Positions 1-6,443 of a stretch of 7,074 nucleotides of DNA are shown piece after piece; the first letter of the stretch is position 1, and every line of letters begins with the position of its first letter. The position numbers and the translations under genes were made by a program. This DNA comes from an uncultured Porphyromonadaceae bacterium (GTDB lineage Bacteria > Bacteroidota > Bacteroidia > Bacteroidales > Muribaculaceae): contig CAMWQF010000146.1 in assembly GCA_947176285.1 (NCBI GenBank), positions 1 through 7,074 on the forward strand, written 5' to 3'. The notes under the pieces are model-generated. The model had not been told where the DNA came from, ran no database searches, and saw nothing but the letters and a program-made list of their open reading frames with translations.

Positions 1-64
1 GTAGTTCTTCGATGTGTCCATAATCATTAAAGTTGGTTATGGGCGCGAAGTTACTTAAATTTCT

Positions 65-505
65 TTAGCCTACAAGATGTAAAATAAGTGGCTTACAGTA
101 GGACGTGTAGATGTCGCAGCCTTTGTATTCCAAGAAGTTATTTTCGAGATACATGGATGCCAACAGCAGTTCTTCAATAAGAATTTCGTTCTTTCCCTTG
201 GAGCGGACATTCTTTTCCGACTTTATCAATCTCCCCAACCTGTCCATAAGCCTTTTCTCAAAGTCCATCCTATCTTTGACTGTTCCCGAAGGGGCAAACC
301 CTGTCATCAACAGATCACAGATAAGAGTCTATGTATAGATATAAGTGACCTTCTCCATCTCATCCAATATCAATTCGAGGTAATCCTTTGACTTGGAAAC
401 TATCCTCTTATCCTCAGCCTTATCCACACGGATAAGCACCTCAGTATCTTCGAAATACTAAAGTCTATGCTCTACATCGCTCTTATGTTTGGAATCGAAA
501 TTCAT
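65..505 (-). pseudogene. Decayed gene for an unknown protein of about 146 residues, interrupted by two in-frame TAG codons
   Basis: Starting from the ATG at 505-503, one reading frame runs to a TAA at 67-65 and is broken only by TAG at codon 16 (460-458) and codon 59 (331-329). No frame change is needed. The segments between the stops look like ordinary soluble protein: MNFDSKHKSDVEHRL, then a charged stretch with KDYLELILDEMEKV, then a 3' part with MDFEKRLMDRLGRLIKSEK and EILIEELLLASMYLENNF. Each TAG is one C-to-T change from CAG (Gln), so recent nonsense decay is plausible. The last 81 codons could still be translated from the TTG at 310-308, but there is no evidence for that. The composition suggests a charged, mostly helical protein with no signal peptide. 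I do not recognise the family. TAG also ends the transporter gene next door, where a TAA follows three codons later, so stop-codon reassignment is unlikely. Confidence 0.72.
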
Positions 506-516
506 TGATTTTCAAG

Positions 517-557
517 GTTTCAAGGGTTTAAGAGTGTCGAGATGTCAGGGTGTCAAG
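517..557. repeat. Short degenerate array of an 8-bp repeat (GTGTCAAG family)
   Basis: Consecutive near-copies are GTTTCAAG (517-524), GTTTAAG (526-532), GTGTCGAG (534-541), ATGTCAGG (542-549) and GTGTCAAG (550-557). The period is 8 bp with one slip. The unit and orientation match the longer array at 6886-6949. This copy lies between the transporter gene and the decayed gene. A short inverted repeat directly follows it (GAATC, loop, GATTC, 558-572) but has no T-run, so it is not a convincing terminator. Confidence 0.6.
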
Positions 558-634
558 GAATCCACTTGATTCTTAACTCTTCGCATCCGGCCTCTTACTC
601 TTGTCTCTTTGAAACTTTGCTTCATTTATCTACG

Positions 635-2161
635 CTATCTCTTTTTTAATTCCTCTACTGTCGCCCAACTATTAAAATCCTTAAAGAAACTGATAACAAT
701 CAATATCAAGAGGATTCCAACCGGGAATGCTGCAATAATGGTCACTCCTTGAAGACTGTATAGTGAATTCTCTGCAAACAAAAGAGCGATCGGAAGCAGT
801 ATGAGCATTATACTCCAGAATCCTCGTATCTTACGAGACGGCTCTTCATCCGGAGAGATTTTCTTGTAGCTGTAAGAGGAGGTTACATAGGTAATACCGT
901 CAAGAGTGGTACTGTAAAATGCAATCATGGTGATTGTAAGTAGAAGTAGAGCAAGCCATGGCAACGGGAGTGTGTCAAATATCATGAGTATTGCCTCGTA
1001 CATTTCTCCTCCGTTTCCGATGTGACCGATGGCATCGACTCCGTGCTTCATCTGCTGGGCAAGACCATAGTTGCCGAGGATGATGAACGACATGTAAGTT
1101 CCGGCAAGTCCCCATCCGAATGATCCGAACACCACATTTCGTATCGTCCTGCCCTTTGATATTATCGCTATGAAGAAAGGTGTAGCAACACACCATACGA
1201 GCCAGTAAGCCCAGTAATATACAGTCCAGTTCTGCGCGAATCCGTTCTCACGCAATGGATCCATGTACGTGGACAGCCCTATAAAGTTCTGGACAAGATT
1301 GCCAACAGACTGGAAACCAGTCTCAATTATGTACTGTGTCTCTCCTCCGAGGAAAAGGAAATATAGGAGTATCGCAAAGAAAAGATAAGAGCAGATGCCA
1401 GCCAGTTTGCTTATGCCCGTCAGTCCGAACAGAACCGTGATAGTGTATACAGCGCATATAAGCAGAAGAACCAGTATCGTTATTCCTGTAGTAGGTGTGA
1501 ATCCGAACACGCTGCCCATGGCGTTTGTCAGAAGCGGTGTCGCAAGAGAAAACGTCGTGGCTGTCGCGCAGACGACGGCAAATATGGCAGTCACGTCAAT
1601 CACCTTTCCCCAGAAACCATCAACCTTATTACCTAATAACGGACGGCATGCTTCGGAGAAGCGTTGGCGTGGACGTTGGCGTACATGAATCATGAAAGCA
1701 AAACATACCGCAAGGATGACATAGAATCCCCAAGCGAGCGGCCCCCAGTGGAAAAGTGTGAATGTGGGAGCCCACATCTGGAGTCCTCCTAAATCTTGAA
1801 CATGCTGCTCACCGCCATAGAGGGCCCACTCTATGAGAGAGTAGAACATTATGTCGGCAGCCATCGTTGAGGTAAAGATCATCGTCCCCCACTTGAAGTT
1901 TGAGTACTGAGGTTTTTCGATGTCACCGAGTTTTACATCCGCGTATTTCGGTGTCAGCGCGAGATACAGTGTTATGAGCACGCACCCTATGGCGAGAATC
2001 GGATAATATATCCCTATCGTGTCCCCGAAGAAACCTCTCAGTGTGTCCACCACATTTTTTGATTGATCCGGGACTATCATGAATACTGCCATCATGGCGA
2101 TTACTATGGCAAACGGAATGAGCATGGTCATCCAGTCTATCTCTCTCTTCTCTGTTGTCAT
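635..2161 (-). CDS. BCCT-family betaine/choline/carnitine transporter
   Basis: This is an inner-membrane secondary transporter of the BCCT family, which moves quaternary ammonium compounds such as choline, betaine and carnitine. The 508 residues fit the usual family length and form about twelve hydrophobic segments. Family signatures are visible: LFHWGPLAWGFY (136-147), the SLATPLLT segment (205-212), the aromatic substrate-site helix NWTVYYWAYW (311-320; Trp312, Trp317, Trp320) and ISKGRTIRN (334-342) right after it. The LFHWGP and FYW-rich segments resemble carnitine carrier CaiT as much as choline carriers. Glycines of the BetP-type glycine-rich helix are replaced by TSTMAADIMF (97-106). 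The ATG overlaps the stop of the kinase gene (ATGA, 2161-2158), so this is the last gene of the cluster. It probably supplies choline to the kinase, in the role LicB plays in classical lic loci. Substrate and coupling ion cannot be fixed from sequence. The TAG stop is backed by a TAA three codons later. Confidence 0.88.
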   Translation of the reverse strand: MTTEKREIDWMTMLIPFAIVIAMMAVFMIVPDQSKNVVDTLRGFFGDTIGIYYPILAIGCVLITLYLALTPKYADVKLGDIEKPQYSNFKWGTMIFTSTMAADIMFYSLIEWALYGGEQHVQDLGGLQMWAPTFTLFHWGPLAWGFYVILAVCFAFMIHVRQRPRQRFSEACRPLLGNKVDGFWGKVIDVTAIFAVVCATATTFSLATPLLTNAMGSVFGFTPTTGITILVLLLICAVYTITVLFGLTGISKLAGICSYLFFAILLYFLFLGGETQYIIETGFQSVGNLVQNFIGLSTYMDPLRENGFAQNWTVYYWAYWLVWCVATPFFIAIISKGRTIRNVVFGSFGWGLAGTYMSFIILGNYGLAQQMKHGVDAIGHIGNGGEMYEAILMIFDTLPLPWLALLLLTITMIAFYSTTLDGITYVTSSYSYKKISPDEEPSRKIRGFWSIMLILLPIALLFAENSLYSLQGVTIIAAFPVGILLILIVISFFKDFNSWATVEELKKR

Positions 2162-3744
2162 TGCTTTATGTTTAGTTGTTTTAAGTTCTTAATGGCCCGA
2201 TTGAATCTGTCGATGCCGTATGTGCCGAAATCATCTCCTTTAGCCTCCTTTATCACAGTCCATTGTGCCCACAGGTAATCCCACAGTATCTGATAGCAGA
2301 GTATCTTCTCTCTTGCATTGCCGGGGATATTGCCTTCAAAGTACTTATCAAGGATATAATCCTCGTTTTCTTCCTCAAATTCTGCTTCAATGAACAGGGC
2401 TGCAAAGTCTGCCATAGGATCATTCATGCCAGAATATTCCCAGTCAATCAAGAATATTGTTCCGTCTGTCGCCTTTATGAAGTTCTCATACAGCGCGTCG
2501 TTATGACATGGCTTGAGATCGACCCCGAGTGAGTTCAAATGATTCTCAAGGCTCATGACCTTCGGCCTGACCTCTTCCCATCCTTTGTACATGAAAGCAC
2601 CGGCTTTATCGATGAGCCTGTCATATTTCTCTATTTCCTGAAATACGTTGAACTCATTTTTCAGGCGTACATGAGAATTGTGTATTGTACGGTAGATTTC
2701 CGCGATCTTTCGCATATTATCATGCCTCTGTATAGTGGCGGCTGTCAGTGTCTCCGCATTCTCGATGAAATCTGCGAGTTTTATTCCGGTCTTTGGATTG
2801 AAATATCGAATGGGTGGATTAACTCCAAGCCGGCATGCCTCAATGGCATTAAATTCCTCATTGGCCCTTTCAACCATACCGTCAGAACCATTGCCCGGGA
2901 CCCGGAGAACGTAACTCCTGCCGCCGATGTCCACCTTAAAGTTCTTGTTGCTCATCCCTCCAATCTGGATGATTTCAGCCTTAGATACATCTTCATAGGG
3001 GAAAATCTGCTTTAGGTGGCTTTCCAGATTTTCCTTGTCAAAAGGATTTTCCTTTCTTTGTAAAGACCTGTATATAGTATTCTCAAGCCTCTTAAAATCC
3101 TCCTTGCAATCTACATCCCCCCAGATTATATTCTTGAACCTTAAGTAAGGCCTGTCAAGAGAGTCCGTTACATCCATCAGGACATATTCATAATTAAGAT
3201 AAGGATTTTGAGAATTATCCCAAACAAACAGCATCTTTTGGAAAGTATATTTGGAAATTCTCGAAATGCCCATCATCTCACCCTCAAACCTTATGACACG
3301 GTGTCGGTCCTTTGTGATCTTTGTGACGAATCCACTCCTTGTCTCCATGAAACATTCATCTCCCGAACCGCTTTCCTCTGTCATTGAAAGACAGTTGCCG
3401 GACTCCAATGATGAGAGTCTCTCAACGACTTTCTTTTCAAAGAATGTGTCACCCTCTACAAGAAGGAAATCTGAGTCCACGAGATTCCGACAAAGGGCAA
3501 GAGAACCCATTGAGGCAGTGAATTCGTAATCGGTATTCTCTATTACCTGCACATCTTCGGCTCTATATTTTTCGAAAAGGTGAAATTCATAACCAGCGAC
3601 AATAATTATTCGTTGGTATCCACATTCCCTCAGTATTGAAAGTGTCCGATCTATAATGCAAACTCCTTCTTCAAATGGAATCAGTGGATAGGGAATTGCA
3701 GAATCACGTTCCTTTCTGGCCGATAGGATTACCGCTGTTTTCAT
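2158..3744 (-). CDS. licA: LicC-LicA-like fusion: degenerate nucleotidyltransferase head joined to a choline kinase
   Basis: The protein has 528 residues in two parts. Residues 252-528 form a LicA/choline-kinase (APH-fold) domain: GGMSNKNF nucleotide loop (262-269), YVLRVPG (278-284), the catalytic loop HNDALYEN (414-421, Asp416 and Asn421) and the metal-binding IDWEYSGMNDP (433-443, Asp434). It should phosphorylate choline (or ethanolamine) with ATP in the cytoplasm. Residues 1-225 resemble a sugar/choline-phosphate nucleotidyltransferase in layout: AVILSA start, a TLSILRECGYQRIIIVAGY segment, EGDT (97-100) and WGDVDCKEDF (208-217). However, the expected GxGxR and PK residues are replaced by ARKERDSAIPYPLIPF (9-24), so catalysis by this half is doubtful. 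Fused LicCA proteins are known in treponemes. Start and stop each overlap the neighbouring gene by 4 nt, implying coupled translation. The kinase assignment is strong; the role of the head is open. Confidence 0.85.
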   Translation of the reverse strand: MKTAVILSARKERDSAIPYPLIPFEEGVCIIDRTLSILRECGYQRIIIVAGYEFHLFEKYRAEDVQVIENTDYEFTASMGSLALCRNLVDSDFLLVEGDTFFEKKVVERLSSLESGNCLSMTEESGSGDECFMETRSGFVTKITKDRHRVIRFEGEMMGISRISKYTFQKMLFVWDNSQNPYLNYEYVLMDVTDSLDRPYLRFKNIIWGDVDCKEDFKRLENTIYRSLQRKENPFDKENLESHLKQIFPYEDVSKAEIIQIGGMSNKNFKVDIGGRSYVLRVPGNGSDGMVERANEEFNAIEACRLGVNPPIRYFNPKTGIKLADFIENAETLTAATIQRHDNMRKIAEIYRTIHNSHVRLKNEFNVFQEIEKYDRLIDKAGAFMYKGWEEVRPKVMSLENHLNSLGVDLKPCHNDALYENFIKATDGTIFLIDWEYSGMNDPMADFAALFIEAEFEEENEDYILDKYFEGNIPGNAREKILCYQILWDYLWAQWTVIKEAKGDDFGTYGIDRFNRAIKNLKQLNIKQ

Positions 3745-4607
3745 ATTCTATTCAGCGAATCGCATTCGCTGTTGTAGACATAAGTTTCTTTATTAAAGAG
3801 GAACGAAAACTTGACATGTATTCCCCTATTGGAAATTTTTGAGAATCCGGTCAATTCTGATTCTTCACATCCAAGACGGTTGGAGATCATCTTTATTGTC
3901 TTGGAGCGTGTGTCATTGACATAACTGGAGTCAAATTGCCGAAGTTCATCGATATTGTCAAATTCCATTATTTCTCCATCATTATACCGGTTGACTCTCA
4001 TAAGTGGAAGTTTCTTGATATTCTTGATGAAGACATCTTCCCAGTAGCCAAGTCTGGTTTCGTCCCTATAATATTCCTTCTTGAGCAGATCCTTGAAACT
4101 GTCACTGAAATCTTTGGAAAAATATACATGGCCTACCATATACCAAGAATCCTTACCTCCGATGTCAACGCCCCTGATGCAATCATTTTCATCTATATGG
4201 ATGCAGTATTCGGAAGTGGGGCCTTCCGCAAATAATGCACTGTAATAGCTTTGGCGTGGATTCCCCTTGAAAACATTTTGTGGGAAATAATTGTCCGAGG
4301 AACATATGAAAGTGTTTCCAAGTTTATCCAACACACGTATCATGGACGACGTGTTGTTGTATCTTGCATAGTCCTCGTTAAATACGAGTTCAACTCCGAA
4401 TTTATTCTTGAGATATTCAAACATTTCTGCCTTGTAGCCAACAACGACATAAATCTCGGATATCCCTGCTTCCTGAAGCTGACGTATCTGCCGTTCAATC
4501 AGAATCTCTCCTTTTACCTCAAGCAAGCCCTTGGGACACTCTTGTGAAAGAGGGACAAACCTTGAGGCTGTACCTGCCGCAAGGATTATGGCATTACGTT
4601 GCACCAT
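3741..4607 (-). CDS. licC: LicC-type choline-phosphate cytidylyltransferase with a kinase-like C-terminal stub
   Basis: This is predicted to make CDP-choline from CTP and phosphocholine in the cytoplasm. Residues 1-226 carry a complete nucleotidyltransferase active site: LAAGTASRFVPLS (9-21), the lysine of CPKGLLEV (Lys26), LIERQIRQLQEAGI (36-49), VVVGYKAEMFEYLKNKFGV (54-72), NEDYARYNNTSSM (77-89), the metal-binding SSDNYF (Asp105) and EFDNIDEL (Asp217). The VVGY...FEYLK, GV.LVFN and DNYF stretches closely recall pneumococcal LicC. At 288 residues it is about 60 longer than LicC. The extra tail (about 236-288) resembles the opening strands of a LicA kinase, with KFSFLFNKETYVY matching the NKNFKVDIGGRSYVL hairpin of the downstream protein, and then stops. 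The ATG is 12 nt after the barrel gene; its stop overlaps the next start as ATGA (3744-3741). Ethanolamine-phosphate or another phospho-alcohol is a less likely substrate. Confidence 0.85.
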   Translation of the reverse strand: MVQRNAIILAAGTASRFVPLSQECPKGLLEVKGEILIERQIRQLQEAGISEIYVVVGYKAEMFEYLKNKFGVELVFNEDYARYNNTSSMIRVLDKLGNTFICSSDNYFPQNVFKGNPRQSYYSALFAEGPTSEYCIHIDENDCIRGVDIGGKDSWYMVGHVYFSKDFSDSFKDLLKKEYYRDETRLGYWEDVFIKNIKKLPLMRVNRYNDGEIMEFDNIDELRQFDSSYVNDTRSKTIKMISNRLGCEESELTGFSKISNRGIHVKFSFLFNKETYVYNSECDSLNRI

Positions 4608-4619
4608 GGTATTCTTTTG

Positions 4620-5408
4620 TCAGAATGCGAAATTTGCAGTGAAGTTAACAAACGACTTGTCGAATACAGGATTGTAGATATACGCCACGTTGAGAGGCAG
4701 AGCCCATCCACTCTTGAAAGTGACGTTGTAGGTATATTTCAGTTCAAGGTTGCAAACTGAGAAATCATGAGCGTAACCATTGTAGCATGACTTGTTCAAG
4801 GCTGTGCCCATAGTGAACGTTAGTCGATTGTAATTTAGGAAGTCATAATAGGTGCCTAATTCAAGATAGGTTGAATATGCCTGCTTTTCCTTGCCTTCTT
4901 TATCAATGTACTTGTCAGCACCGTAGAAGAAATTGCTCAACGTAGCAAAGAAAGGAATCTTATCTGGGGTGAATGATATGGCAGCTTCGAGCCAGTGCCC
5001 GGTATGCTTTCCTCCACCCATATACTCATCTTCTTGTTGGTCAACTGTAGGGTAATAGTAGTCATTGAATGCTATTCCGAGACCATTATCAAGAGTATAG
5101 CTAGCTCCGAGGTCAACCTCAGCATACTTGCCGTTAATTGAATAGCCACCCATTGCATAGACGAAAAGACCCTTGTATGAATAATTGACCGAGGGAAAAA
5201 GAACTGGAGCAGAGTCCTCTGTCATCATCTCCATGCCGCGCCACAAGTATTTGGTCTGGATATCGAGGCCGAGACCGAATGGCGATTTGATCAACTTTCC
5301 GCCCCAGTTGTTCTTTTCTTCTGCAGTCATAACTGTATCTTCAGCTTTCATGTGCAAGTTTGTTAATAAAGAAAGGAAGAGGAGTGCGATAAGTGTTAAT
5401 TTTTTCAT
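4620..5408 (-). CDS. Secreted outer-membrane beta-barrel, TorF/porin-like
   Basis: The 262-residue product starts with a clear signal peptide (MKKLTLIALLFLSLLTNLH, cleavage likely near residues 20-23). The mature part alternates polar and aromatic residues in beta-strand style and ends in VNFTANFAF; a terminal Phe is typical of outer-membrane barrels. The segment GLGLDIQTKYLWRGME (45-60) resembles the early SSxYxxRG strand of small TorF-type putative porins. The size suits about a dozen strands. It is the first gene of the cluster, 12 nt before licC. An outer-membrane channel for choline or a choline-containing compound is a reasonable inference from position, but nothing in the sequence shows specificity. 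In the 172-nt leader I found no exact TAnnTTTG element; AATATTTG (5563-5556) and TAGCTTTT (5510-5503) are one-mismatch candidates without a matching -33 element. Confidence 0.75.
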   Translation of the reverse strand: MKKLTLIALLFLSLLTNLHMKAEDTVMTAEEKNNWGGKLIKSPFGLGLDIQTKYLWRGMEMMTEDSAPVLFPSVNYSYKGLFVYAMGGYSINGKYAEVDLGASYTLDNGLGIAFNDYYYPTVDQQEDEYMGGGKHTGHWLEAAISFTPDKIPFFATLSNFFYGADKYIDKEGKEKQAYSTYLELGTYYDFLNYNRLTFTMGTALNKSCYNGYAHDFSVCNLELKYTYNVTFKSGWALPLNVAYIYNPVFDKSFVNFTANFAF

Positions 5409-5447
5409 ATTATCTTATAGTTTGGGTTATCAATGAAAAGCGATGGC

Positions 5448-5458
5448 GAGCCGGAGGC
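5448..5458. repeat. Isolated GAGCCGGAGGC element in the leader of the barrel gene
   Basis: The 11 bases GAGCCGGAGGC recur exactly at 6840-6850, where they form part of the hairpin array. Here GCC-GGA-GGC makes a 3-bp mini-hairpin, and a GTAGTATT (5478-5485) lies shortly after, echoing the AGTATTA spacer of the array. It falls in the 172-nt gap before the choline cluster, so it would be transcribed in the leader if the promoter is upstream. It may be a degenerate single copy of the same genomic repeat; chance is not excluded. Confidence 0.35.
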
Positions 5459-5580
5459 GAATACGTGTGGATGTGTGTAGTATTGATCCTCCAGTACTTG
5501 CTAAAAGCTATGAGTTTGTTTTTTTAACATGATCCCGTCTGGAGATTAGGATTTCCAAATATTTCTTTTGAGTAGAATGA

Positions 5581-6024
5581 CTATTTCTTTTTGCGGTCGA
5601 AGGTCACGTATTTACCGGGACCGAAGGTGCACTTGGTAAGGTAGGAACTGTATTTGGATGCAGCCGTTTCGTAGTGATTGCCAGCTTTTTTATAGTCGAG
5701 GTCGGAGAGTGTTTTTTCTATTTTGGGTTTTGTTGTATTCGTGTGTACTTGGATAGTGGGGTATGACTGCTTGGAGTCTTGATTTTGGTATGCAAAGCGG
5801 ATTACAGAGCCGTCTGAGTGCTTGAATACTGTGTAACCCTCTTGGGAGGGTTGGTGGGTGTAGCCGTAGTATTCAAGGGTCGAGGCTACCTTGGCGGAAT
5901 CCTGTTTGATTACCAGCCGTGAGGCGATATTGACAGGATTTGCTGTTATTCTTTTGACAGCTTCAGCTGGCAGTGCTTGGATAATGATAAAAGATAAAAG
6001 AAAAAAACTTAAATATTTTTTCAT
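5581..6024 (-). CDS. Small secreted protein of unknown function
   Basis: The 147-residue product begins with a strong signal peptide (MKKYLSFFLLSFIIIQALPA, likely cleaved after EA at 21-22), so it should be periplasmic or exported. No lipobox cysteine is present; the only cysteine is Cys132. The mature part shows a faint two-fold repeat: a TLEYYGY..GYTVFK unit around 49-68 and a TLSDLDY..HYETAAS unit around 105-123, each followed by short strand-like segments. It ends in GPGKYVTFDRKKK. I do not recognise the family. It is separated from the barrel gene by 172 nt and is probably its own transcription unit. Upstream is a run of nine T (6087-6095, an A-tract on the coding strand), but I see no exact TAnnTTTG element. 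The ATG at 6024 is chosen because the signal peptide begins directly there. Confidence 0.75.
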   Translation of the reverse strand: MKKYLSFFLLSFIIIQALPAEAVKRITANPVNIASRLVIKQDSAKVASTLEYYGYTHQPSQEGYTVFKHSDGSVIRFAYQNQDSKQSYPTIQVHTNTTKPKIEKTLSDLDYKKAGNHYETAASKYSSYLTKCTFGPGKYVTFDRKKK

Positions 6025-6203
6025 TGGGCAATGTATGAGTGGCGAAACCGCAGCATCGGTCTCGCAGTATAAGTGAGGTGTCTAAATTTTTTTTTCAGTT
6101 GAAACAAGCTATGGCATGCCGGAGATTAATTGACAATTTACCTTAGCATGATATTATATGGGAATTGCAAAAACCTTGTCAATCAAACTAATGATCTGCC
6201 AGT

Positions 6204-6389
6204 TTAAAGCCCGTATTTTGATTTAAGTAAGTCAAGGAATAGTTTCTTTGCTTTTTCATTATATAGATATAAGGCTCGGGCTCCTTCAAAGTATACGATA
6301 AGCAGATCTCCATCTTTAGAAATATGGAATTTTCCGTAAGGTCTTAGGTTTCTAACGGTCTGATCAAGTTCAAATGCGTCCGAGAAATG
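6204..6389 (-). pseudogene. Start-less 3' remnant of an unknown gene
   Basis: On the minus strand a frame of 61 sense codons runs from 6389 to a TAA at 6206-6204. It is preceded directly by an in-frame TGA (6392-6390) and contains no ATG, GTG or TTG. The encoded peptide looks genuine: AFELDQTVRNLRPYGKFHI, then SKDGDLLIVYFEGARALYLY, then NEKAKKLFLDLLKSKYGL, giving a strand-rich middle and an amphipathic C-terminal helix. No continuation is evident in the other frames upstream before the zinc-ribbon gene ends at 6444. This is best explained as the tail of a gene whose 5' part was deleted. I do not recognise the family. An unusual start such as ATT within the frame is possible but would give only about 39 residues. 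Confidence 0.5.
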
Positions 6390-6443
6390 TCACTTTCACC
6401 TTCGACAAACCGGCTGCGCATGCGGGATTTATGTGGCGGAGAA

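Larger units (their letters stand above)
635..5408 (-). other. Probable four-gene choline uptake and CDP-choline operon
   Basis: Four genes run without a gap in the order outer-membrane barrel, licC, licC-licA fusion, BCCT carrier. The junctions are 12 nt, a 4-nt overlap and a 4-nt overlap. No terminator-like hairpin with a T-run lies between them. Together they would take choline from outside the cell to CDP-choline. A LicD-type phosphocholine transferase is absent from the window, so the acceptor (lipopolysaccharide, capsule, glycolipid or protein) is unknown. Confidence 0.75.

Noticed and set aside
18..42. Inverted repeat CCATAA/TTATGG
   Set aside because: A 6-bp stem across a 13-base loop is expected by chance and nothing else supports it.
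111..338. Plus-strand open frame of 75 codons
   Set aside because: It lies opposite the decayed minus-strand gene, whose same-frame continuation over 146 codons looks more like real protein.
558..572. Terminator after the transporter gene (GAATC/GATTC hairpin)
   Set aside because: The stem is only 5-7 bp and there is no T-run on the minus strand.
2539..3015. Plus-strand open frame of 158 codons, and similar plus-strand frames at 1395-1688, 3936-4235 and 4251-4547
   Set aside because: All lie opposite genes with clear family motifs on the minus strand and show no motifs of their own.
5503..5563. Promoter of the choline operon at TAGCTTTT or AATATTTG
   Set aside because: Each has one mismatch to TAnnTTTG and neither has a TTTG-like element at the right distance, so neither is called as a feature.
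6389..6435. Plus-strand peptide NVTFTFDKPAAHAG followed by a possible frame shift to GIYVAENYKEP
   Set aside because: It has no start, needs a frameshift, and the second part runs into the antisense of the zinc-ribbon gene.
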